From: Bacteroidota bacterium | GTDB taxonomy: Bacteria > Bacteroidota > Bacteroidia > Chitinophagales > Chitinophagaceae | DNA: 39,636 bases | Assembly: GCA_013286315.1 (NCBI GenBank) | Contig: JABDFX010000017.1 | Location: 1 to 39,636 of the forward strand | Reading direction: 5' to 3' | Shown here: piece after piece, positions 16,711 to 24,300 of the stretch | Numbering within the stretch: position 1 is the first letter of the stretch | Layout of the letters: every line of letters starts with the position of its first letter | Position numbers and translations under genes: made by a program | The notes under the pieces: model-generated | What the model was told of the DNA's origin: nothing | The model's database searches: none | What the model saw: only the letters and a program-made list of their open reading frames with translations

Positions 16711-17058
16711 ATGAGGATTTTTTACTTTGTTCTCCTTATGGTGCTTTTTTCTGCGGCCGGGGCTCAGGCCCAGAACCGCCCGGTTGGCTTTGCGGATAAC
16801 GCAATTCCATCCACCGTTCACTTTTATCCAAACCCTGCGACATCGATTATTACTTTCGAAGATTTCGCAAAAAAATACGACAAGAATTATACGATCCAGC
16901 TATTTAATTTTCTTGGTAAAAAAGTTTATGAATTCAATCTGGCTGACCAAAAAAATATAGTAAACCTCTCCGATTTTTTCCGGGGTATTTATATCTACCA
17001 GCTCCGGGATCCTACAGGCAAAATTGTTGAAAGCGGCAAATTTCAGGTAAACAAATAA
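16711..17058 (+). CDS. Cargo-less type A T9SS sorting-domain protein
   Basis: 115 residues. A signal peptide (FYFVLLMVLFSAAGAQA then QNRP) is followed after only about 15 residues by a complete type A sorting domain: VHFYPNPATSIITFE, then IQLFNFLGKKVYEFNL, then LSDFFRGIYIYQLRD, ending ESGKFQVNK. In known T9SS substrates this domain is a C-terminal tail on a large enzyme or adhesin; here there is essentially nothing else. The protein should be exported and processed by T9SS. Its function is unknown: it could be a small surface or periplasmic protein of its own, or the relic of a larger gene. It converges on the rRNA methyltransferase gene with a 20-nt gap. Confidence 0.85.
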   Translation: MRIFYFVLLMVLFSAAGAQAQNRPVGFADNAIPSTVHFYPNPATSIITFEDFAKKYDKNYTIQLFNFLGKKVYEFNLADQKNIVNLSDFFRGIYIYQLRDPTGKIVESGKFQVNK

Positions 17059-17078
17059 TCTACTCTTTTATTTTCTGA

Positions 17079-18254
17079 CTAGTCAGATACTTCGATAATC
17101 AGGAATTTCAAATAATGTGTATTCTCCAGCCCCCAGGCGATCGGATGGTCCGGTGACTGCGCCTGATATGTTACCTGTCTTATTTTTTTGCCGGCATCCT
17201 TTGCCGCAGACCGGATGGTGTCCAGGAACAGTTGCGGTGGCACCAGGTTGGTACAGGAAGAACTGACAAGGAATCCACCTGAACGCAGCAATTTCATTCC
17301 TCTCAGATTGATTTCCTTATAACCGCTGACGGCTTTTCCGATATTTTCCCGGCTCTTTGTAAAAGCAGGCGGATCCAGCATAACTACGTCGAATTTCTTA
17401 TTTTCCTTTGCCCATTTTTTTAAAACGTCGAATGCATTCACTGCTTCAAAACGCACCCTGTTTTCAAGTCCGTTCAAATGAGCGTTTTTCCTGGCAGCGG
17501 CAATTGCATTTTCCGATATGTCCAGTCCGAGTACAGATTTTGCCCCATAATGCCCGGCATGTAACTCAAAACTTCCCGTATAGCAAAACGCACCCAATAC
17601 ATCCGCATCTTTTACAATATGCCGGATCGCACGGCGGTTATCCTGCTGATCCAGAAAATACCCGGTTTTTTGTCCGTTTTCCAAATCCACCTCCATTTTG
17701 ATCCCGTTTTCCTGAATAATAATTTTTGTGTCAAAAGGAGTGGATAAAAATCCCTTTTGCTGAACCATTCCTTCCAGTTCCCTGACCGGTACGTCATTTC
17801 GTTCATATATTTTATCTGTAAGAAATATTAGCTCCAGGGCAGATACAATAGCGGGTTTCCAAACGTCGATTCCCAGTGCAAGGGTCTGAATTACAAAGTG
17901 TTCACCAAATTTGTCGATGATCAGGCCGGGTAAACCGTCTGCTTCACCGAAAACCAGCCGGCAGTTTTCTGTATAGCCAATTTTTTTTCGATAATTCCAG
18001 GCAGCTTCCATGCGTCCGTGGATAAAACGGGAATCCACCAATTCGTTTTCATTCCGGGTAAGCAAACGGATGGCAATCTGTGACCGTGGATTAAAAAAGC
18101 CCTTTCCGAGAAATTTTTTGTCCCCGCTGAAAACGGTTACTATATCGCCCGGTTTTACAGCCTCGTCGGCTTCGGCAATTTCATTGCCGAATATCCAGGG
18201 ATGGCCATTTTCAATGCGCAGGCCGATTTTTTTCTTTAGTATGACTGGAATCAT
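17079..18254 (-). CDS. Class I SAM-dependent rRNA methyltransferase, RlmI family
   Basis: 391 residues. The N-terminal PUA RNA-binding domain (about 1-75: HPWIFGNEI, VKPGDIVTVFSGDKKFLGKGFFNP) is followed by a middle domain with GEADGLPGLIIDKFG. The Rossmann methyltransferase domain carries the SAM motif VLGAFCYTGSFELHAGHYGA, the acidic motif VLGLDISENAI, the catalytic VMLDPPAF and the conserved SSSCTNL. Members methylate cytosine in 23S rRNA (RlmI makes m5C1962 in E. coli). Length matches the family. Its TAG stop lies at the centre of the perfect 12-nt palindrome CTGACTAGTCAG (17075-17086), in the gap shared with the convergent T9SS mini-gene. Confidence 0.92.
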   Translation of the reverse strand: MIPVILKKKIGLRIENGHPWIFGNEIAEADEAVKPGDIVTVFSGDKKFLGKGFFNPRSQIAIRLLTRNENELVDSRFIHGRMEAAWNYRKKIGYTENCRLVFGEADGLPGLIIDKFGEHFVIQTLALGIDVWKPAIVSALELIFLTDKIYERNDVPVRELEGMVQQKGFLSTPFDTKIIIQENGIKMEVDLENGQKTGYFLDQQDNRRAIRHIVKDADVLGAFCYTGSFELHAGHYGAKSVLGLDISENAIAAARKNAHLNGLENRVRFEAVNAFDVLKKWAKENKKFDVVMLDPPAFTKSRENIGKAVSGYKEINLRGMKLLRSGGFLVSSSCTNLVPPQLFLDTIRSAAKDAGKKIRQVTYQAQSPDHPIAWGLENTHYLKFLIIEVSD

Positions 18255-18313
18255 GGCGCAAAATTACCGGAGCCGGATCAGTTCAAAGAAGACAATTTGT
18301 CTCAAATAAGCAG

Positions 18314-18343
18314 TTGGCAAAATAATTGACAATTGTACCTTTG
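18314..18343 (+). promoter_or_regulatory. Promoter of grpE-dnaJ
   Basis: TTGG at 18314-18317, an 18-nt spacer, and TACCTTTG at 18336-18343, a good TAnnTTTG box. The grpE ATG follows at 18360. No CIRCE-type inverted repeat was seen next to it. Confidence 0.65.
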
Positions 18344-18359
18344 CCAGAATTTCCTATAA

Positions 18360-18941
18360 ATGCAAATGAATATTGAAAATATGTCGGAAGAAAGGGATTT
18401 TGATACTGTAAATGGCAGAGAATCAACGGTTGACATAAATACCGATGAGAATGTGGCCGGCACCCATCACCTGAACCAGGTGCTGGACGAAGACGATCTG
18501 CTGGAAAAAGCGAATGCTGAGCTACAGGAGCAAAAGGATAAATATCTGCGCCTGATGGCTGAATTTGACAATTATAAACGCCGCAGTGCCCGTGAAAGGG
18601 TAGAATTGAGCCAGACTGCCGGAAAGGAAATTATCATTTCCCTGCTCGACGTTCTCGATGACTGTGACAGAGCGGAGAAGCAATTACAGCAGGAAAACAA
18701 CACAAAGGATCTGAGTGGCGTTTTGTTGGTATTCAACAAACTTCGTAACCTGCTGCAAAGCCGGGGACTGAGGGCTATGGAAAGTCTCCATACAGAATTT
18801 GATGTGGAGAAACACGAAGCTATCAGTGAAGTACCGGCGCCTTCTCCCGAACTCAGGGGTAAGGTGATCGCAGAAGTTATGAAGGGTTATTATTTAAACG
18901 ATAAAATTATCCGTTTCGCGAAAGTGATCGTTGGAAAATAG
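18360..18941 (+). CDS. grpE: Nucleotide exchange factor GrpE
   Basis: 193 residues. An acidic, variable N-terminus (about 1-45) leads into the long dimerisation helix (AELQEQKDKYLRLMAEFDNYKRR), a four-helix region (ISLLDVLDDCDRAEKQL), and the C-terminal beta domain (EFDVEKHEAISEVPAP, ending YLNDKIIRFAKVIVGK). It releases ADP from DnaK in the heat-shock cycle. dnaJ begins 9 nt downstream, giving a grpE-dnaJ operon as is usual in Bacteroidota; dnaK is not in the window. ATG at 18360 follows the promoter closely; a second ATG two codons later is possible. Confidence 0.97.
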   Translation: MQMNIENMSEERDFDTVNGRESTVDINTDENVAGTHHLNQVLDEDDLLEKANAELQEQKDKYLRLMAEFDNYKRRSARERVELSQTAGKEIIISLLDVLDDCDRAEKQLQQENNTKDLSGVLLVFNKLRNLLQSRGLRAMESLHTEFDVEKHEAISEVPAPSPELRGKVIAEVMKGYYLNDKIIRFAKVIVGK

Positions 18942-18950
18942 GAAATCTGA

Positions 18951-20105
18951 ATGAAAAGAGATTATTACGAAATACTGGGCATTACTAAATCTGCCTCCGC
19001 GGAAGAAATAAAAAAATCCTACCGAAAGGTAGCGATGCAATATCATCCGGATCGCAACCCGGGTGATAAACCTGCTGAAGAAAAGTTCAAGGAGGCTGCC
19101 GAAGCCTATGAGGTTTTAAGCAACTCTGAAAAACGTGCCCAATACGATCGGTACGGACACGCAGCAGTTAATAACGGCCGGGGTGGATTCAATGGCGGCG
19201 GGATGAACATGGATGATATCTTCAGCCAGTTCGGTGATGTTTTCGGCGATGATATTTTCGGTAGTTTTTTCGGAGGTCGCAGAGGGGGCGGTGGTAACTC
19301 CCGTTCGCATGGTATTCGCGGCTCCAACCTTCGCATAAAAATCAAACTCACTTACGAAGAAATCGCCCGGGGGGTAAACAAAAATATCAAAGTAAAAAAA
19401 CACGTACCCTGTGGAACCTGCCATGGCAGCGGTGCCAGGGATAAAGCAAGTGTTCAGACCTGCGGTACCTGCGGCGGCAGCGGACAGGTAAGGCGGGTTA
19501 GCAATACATTCCTGGGTCAGATGCAGACGGTAACAACCTGTCCGACCTGTAACGGGGAAGGAACGACGATCACAGCAAAATGTACTGTATGTAAAGGGGA
19601 GGGAAGAGTGTTTGGGGAAGAAGTTGTCAATATTGATATCCCGGCCGGCGTACAGGAAGGTATGCAGTTAAGCGTTTCAGGAAAAGGAAATGCAGGAGAG
19701 CGGGGTGGATCTCCCGGAGACCTGATTATCCTGATTGAGGAAGAAGCACATCCAGAATTACAGCGCGACGGATTAAACGTTGCGTTCGATTTATACATTT
19801 CCTTCACGGATGCCGTCTTTGGTCTGCAGGTTGAAGTACCTACCATCGATGGAAAAGCCAAGATCCGTATACCGGCAGGCACACAGAGTGGAAAAATATT
19901 CCGGTTAAAAGGAAAAGGATTTCCTTCCGTGAATTCCTACGAGAAGGGGGACCAGCTCATTCACGTCAATGTATGGACGCCGCAACAGGTTTCTGTGGAA
20001 GAAAAGGTCATTCTGGAAAATCTCAGTGACTCTCCGAATTTCCAACCCAAGCCCGATAAAAACGAGAAGAGCTTTTTTGATAAGGTTAAAGAGATGTTCT
20101 CTTAA
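18951..20105 (+). CDS. dnaJ: Chaperone DnaJ (Hsp40)
   Basis: 384 residues, full length. The J-domain carries HPD at residues 32-34 (YHPDRNPGD). A Gly/Phe-rich linker (about 75-125) follows. Four CxxCxGxG zinc motifs are present: [24 protein letters not shown] and CTVCKGEG. The C-terminal substrate-binding domains ([38 protein letters not shown]) complete the protein. It stimulates the DnaK ATPase and delivers unfolded clients. The TAA stop is the first triplet of heptanucleotide array F, and a strong intrinsic terminator follows about 60 nt downstream. Confidence 0.98.
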   Translation: MKRDYYEILGITKSASAEEIKKSYRKVAMQYHPDRNPGDKPAEEKFKEAAEAYEVLSNSEKRAQYDRYGHAAVNNGRGGFNGGGMNMDDIFSQFGDVFGDDIFGSFFGGRRGGGGNSRSHGIRGSNLRIKIKLTYEEIARGVNKNIKVKKHVPCGTCHGSGARDKASVQTCGTCGGSGQVRRVSNTFLGQMQTVTTCPTCNGEGTTITAKCTVCKGEGRVFGEEVVNIDIPAGVQEGMQLSVSGKGNAGERGGSPGDLIILIEEEAHPELQRDGLNVAFDLYISFTDAVFGLQVEVPTIDGKAKIRIPAGTQSGKIFRLKGKGFPSVNSYEKGDQLIHVNVWTPQQVSVEEKVILENLSDSPNFQPKPDKNEKSFFDKVKEMFS

Positions 20106-20151
20106 GCCTAAAGCCCAAGGCCTAACGCCTAAAACTTTTTTTAAGCCTAAG
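20103..20151. repeat. Heptanucleotide array F (TAAGCCT) at the dnaJ stop
   Basis: Units TAAGCCT (containing the dnaJ TAA), AAAGCCC, AAGGCCT and AACGCCT cover 20103-20130. A T-run and a relic TTAAGCCTAA (20141-20150) follow. Confidence 0.85.
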
Positions 20152-20163
20152 CAATTAAAATAT

Positions 20164-20197
20164 AAGGTCCTACTGACAAATCAGATGGACCTTTTTT
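20164..20197 (+). terminator. Intrinsic terminator after dnaJ
   Basis: AAGGTCC (20164-20170) pairs with GGACCTT (20187-20193). An inner stem CTGA/TCAG closes a CAAA loop, and the hairpin runs into a T-tract ending at 20197. This is the clearest intrinsic terminator in the window. It lies between arrays F and G at the dnaJ/PorP convergent junction. Confidence 0.88.
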
Positions 20198-20218
20198 ATT
20201 GATTAATTTTTTTTGCAT

Positions 20219-20267
20219 CAAGCCTCAAACCTCCCGCCTCCTGCCTCCCGCACCTAAAACCTGGGAC
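20219..20267. repeat. Heptanucleotide array G (CCCGCCT) at the PorP/SprF stop
   Basis: Units CAAGCCT, CAAACCT, CCCGCCT, CCTGCCT and CCCGCAC, then degenerate CTAAAAC and CTGGGAC. The TAG stop of the minus-strand PorP/SprF gene (20254-20256) falls inside, so the last codons of that gene come from the array. Confidence 0.82.
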
Positions 20268-21297
20268 ATAGCATTTTATTCTTGGCCGAGTTTTCCCGGT
20301 CAAGAAATCCCTTATAACAAATGGAAAGTTCAAAACCTCCCTGGCCCTGGCTGACCGTATTTAAAGTAGATATATTCACATCATAACTAATGGCGATGGA
20401 CAATGGCAGCATATCCAGTTTTACGACAGGAATAAATGCATCCCCGACCCGCATAAACGCCCCGATACCCAGAACATATTTTGGATCATCGGTAAACTCA
20501 CCCAGCTTGTAACCATACATCACCCCACCGATTAACTCGCGGGCAGTACCCTGGTAAGAGTAATCCGCCTGTATGGTAAACTCCGACCTTTCGTCCACAT
20601 TGAATCTGGCTCCCCCCGAAGCAACCCATTTTGGCTGTAATTCAACAGCTGTGTTCTGATAAAAAGAATTCATCGGCCTGTTCAAATGATGATAAGCCAA
20701 TCCGAAAAACAGGCTGTTCTGCTGGAATTCACCAAAGGTTCCGTTATAACTCATACCCACACTGGCATCCCAGTAGTGTATATCCGGGGAGGGAAAAGTT
20801 TCTCCACTTCCCAGAGAAGGATTGAATGCCGCTCCGTCGAACTGGCTGTTGGTCGTTATTTTTGAAAGGTCAATTCTTTTTTCCACGTATCCCCCCATAA
20901 AACCCAGGGAGAGGTAACTGGAATGCCTATTCGAAAGGGATTTGCTGTAATTAAGCGCGGGAAAAACCTGCGTTGACGTAAGGCCGGCACTACCGGCCTT
21001 GTCATATAGAACCTCGAGCCCGATGGTCAGGTAATCATCCGTACGGCCAACCGGTAATTTATATTCGGCATTGAAAGATCCGGTCTTATATGCATTGGTA
21101 AAGCTGTTCCATTGATCCCTGTAAACGCCCTGAATGCGATAGTCTCCTGTAAAAATGCCGGCCAGGGCAGGGTTCCTCAACAGGGGAGCTTCGAAGAATT
21201 GTGAGAAGTGCAGGTCCTGTGCATATGCCGAAGCAAAACCAGCCAGGAAGACCAGCGGGGTTAAATAATATTTTATTATGGGAGTTAGTTTTTTCAT
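20254..21297 (-). CDS. PorP/SprF-family T9SS outer-membrane protein
   Basis: 347 residues. A signal peptide (ending FASAYA then QDLHF) is followed by the family hallmark QDLHFSQFFEAPLLRNPALAG and VYRDQWNSF. Many amphipathic strands follow, as in a small outer-membrane barrel (YLTIGLEVLYDKAG, SSYLSLGFMGG, VLGIGAFMRVGD). By family knowledge these proteins pair with giant type B T9SS substrates and anchor or receive them at the outer membrane. The adjacent 1634-residue PKD protein ends 4 nt upstream of this ATG, so they are almost certainly cotranscribed partners. ATG at 21297 was chosen over an in-frame GTG at 21300. Confidence 0.93.
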   Translation of the reverse strand: MKKLTPIIKYYLTPLVFLAGFASAYAQDLHFSQFFEAPLLRNPALAGIFTGDYRIQGVYRDQWNSFTNAYKTGSFNAEYKLPVGRTDDYLTIGLEVLYDKAGSAGLTSTQVFPALNYSKSLSNRHSSYLSLGFMGGYVEKRIDLSKITTNSQFDGAAFNPSLGSGETFPSPDIHYWDASVGMSYNGTFGEFQQNSLFFGLAYHHLNRPMNSFYQNTAVELQPKWVASGGARFNVDERSEFTIQADYSYQGTARELIGGVMYGYKLGEFTDDPKYVLGIGAFMRVGDAFIPVVKLDMLPLSIAISYDVNISTLNTVSQGQGGFELSICYKGFLDRENSAKNKMLCPRF

Positions 21298-21301
21298 CAC
21301 T

Positions 21302-24300
21302 TTATCGGATAAGGGTTACGTTTCCATGATAAGGAATCAGGGTTGCATTATCACAAAGAATTTGTATGGTATAAATATATACATCCGAAGGAGCCGGTTG
21401 CCCGTTGAATGTACCATCCCATGCATCTGCTGCTGAATTCGGAGCGAAATTGCTTTTCTGGAATACAATCTGTCCCCAGCGGTTATATATAATAATAGAA
21501 GGGATCACATTCAATCCGACACCATTTATGATGAAATGATCGTTTACACCGTCACCGTTTGGTGAGAAGGTATTGGGAACAAAGAAATTGGCGCCATCAC
21601 AGATCACCTTGATGCGGATACTATCTGTGGTCGAACAACCTCCGTCGTTCGTCGCCGTGAGATTATATTTAGTGGTAATAGTTGGTTTGGCAACCGGGGA
21701 CAGACAATTGGTACAGCTCAGGTTGTTTGCAGGCGTCCAGCTATATGAAATAACATTCGTGGAAACAGTCGGATTTATCTGATAGGTACTACCGACATTA
21801 ATAGTAACATTCGGCGTCAGATCGATGAAAGGATAGTTAAATACGGTAACGTTTACTGTTTTTGTATCAGAGAAACATCTTTTGCTGTCGTAACCGGTTA
21901 CCTGATAGGTGATCACGGTACTCGGAGCTGCTCCGGCCTGTGATGCATCCGGCTGTGCAAGAGGATTCCCGATATTCGGATTATTCAGTCCCTCGGCAGG
22001 CGTCCAGGAATATATGGCGGCACCCGTTGCTGTTAATTGTGCACTCTGACCCAGACATACGGAGTCCGGTCCGCTGATACTAACTGTTACCGGTACATTT
22101 ACGGTTACCTGAATCGTATCCTTCGCCTGACATCCGTTGATACTTGTTCCGTTTACAACAAAATAGGTACTCGTCGGCACCGGATCTGCAACGGGGTTCG
22201 GACATGGAAGACAACTCAATGCGGAGCCGTTGACCGGCGCAAGCCAATTGTATGTTGTAGCGGTGCCAGTGGCATTTAACTGAAGTGGTGTGCCAAGACA
22301 TATTGTTGTATCCGCCCCTGCATTCACAGCAGGTATCGGATAGATGAACAGATGCGAAGGAGGGGTTGTATCGGTCGTATCCTTGCAACCGACTGTATTC
22401 GTTGCGATCAGTCTGACTACATATTCTCCTGCTTTCGGATAACTGACCGGAGCCGGATTCTGGCCCGTTGCCGTTTGATTATTTCCAAAATCCCATGACC
22501 AGGTTAGGGGTCCGTAAGGATTTGGAACTGTTTCAGTTCCTGAGAAAGTCAACACCGCGGGTTCGCATTGGGAAATGAGTCCGTTTATAGCCACTTTCGG
22601 TGACGGTGAAATAATGAGCGGCTTCGTGAAGCTGCCTGTGCAACCCCCGAAAGTTGTTATACTCAAAGATGAATTATACAATCCGGTAACAGGATAATTA
22701 TGTGAGGCAGTCGCGCTGGGTCCACTCGAAATCGGTGACCCATCCCCAAAATCCCATGCATAATTCGTGATATTGGTACCGAAACCTACCAGGGAAGTAT
22801 TTGTGAAATTGATTGTTCCGTTATCACAAAGCACCGAATCGTCTACTGAAAAATCGGTTTTTGTGATATGATCGATTTCAATCTGGTTTAAACCGAAATT
22901 GGTCACATGACAACCAGCGGCATCCACCAGCGTTACAAATGGTGTAAAGCTTCCGGGTATGTTGTAGTGATGTGTAATGGTGTCCCGTGGCGCATAGGTT
23001 GTATCCACCTGGCCATCATTATAATTCCATATAAATGAAATGACATTGGAAGTCGTCACTTTGAAAAGCACATCAACGGAATCGCATGCGGCGAATGGTG
23101 AATAGGTGAGCGCCCCGATCGGACCGTCAATATGTATATGATGTGTTGCCGAAGCAACGCAACCTCCCGGACTTGTAATCGTTAGTTTCGGATCGTAGTC
23201 TCCGGGTTGTGTATAAATGCTTCCCGGATTTGCGATGATGGCTGAGCCACCATTATCAAAATTCCAGGTATAGGTTGCCGCATAACTTCCGGTAAAAGTG
23301 AATGCTTCATTTAACGGTGGGCAGGCAGAAAAAGCGGCGCTCATCGTGAATGAAGCAACCGGAACGTCTATATTGATTGGTGAAAGAGCTGAGTAAGTAC
23401 TCGTACAGCTATAAGCATCCTTAATAGACAGGCTCACCGGGTATTTTCCAACCAGCGGGAAATTATGGAGAGGGGGATTGGCGCCCGTATACGTTGTTCC
23501 ATCCTTAAAATCCCAGGTATAAACCGGGTTGAAACCTCCGGTTGAAAGATTATTGAATTTTATGTTCGAAGCCGGGCAATAATCGCTATCACTCGTTGTA
23601 AACTGCGCAACCGGTATGGATACGGTGATATAATTTGGAATCAAGAGACTGTCAGAACATCCATTATTATCGGTCACACTCAGTTTGACTGAGAAAATTC
23701 CCTGAAAAATATATGGATGAGGAGCCGGATTGGCACTTGTTGATGTACTGCCATCTCCAAAATCCCAGGCCCATGATATGATCGAGGAACCGGCAGAAGC
23801 TGTTGACTGGTCAGTGAACGCAGCATTTAAAGCGCTACATGATAGAACAGTCGGCGTTGTAAATTTAGCTGTAGGTCCGTTTACTACCATTGGAAAAGCG
23901 CTGGATGAATCCACACAACCAGTAGCCTGATCGGTTGTGATTACTTTAACCTGGTAGGTGCCTGGTTTCTTATAAGTATATCCGATTGAGAGACTCGACC
24001 CTGTTATTGAATTACCGTCTCCAAATTCAAATGTATAAGTATAAGTACCAGGCGGCGGAGCCACTGTCATGAATATTTGTGTATTATTACAAACCGGGTT
24101 TTGGCTAAAAGAAATAGTAGCTCCCTGATTTGCGGTAACCGGATATGATTTGGTATTCGAACATGCACCATTGGTTACTGTAAGAGAAACATTATATATC
24201 TGTGGGCTTCCTGCAGGAAATACGTGAGCGGGTGGCGTTTGCCCGGGATAGGTCGGGGAGCCATCTTTGAAATCCCAAAGCCAGGTGGATACCGGCCCGA

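Noticed and set aside
17075-17086. CTGACTAGTCAG palindrome as a terminator
   Set aside because: A perfect palindrome with no room for a loop and no T-tract directly after it; noted in the rRNA methyltransferase entry only.
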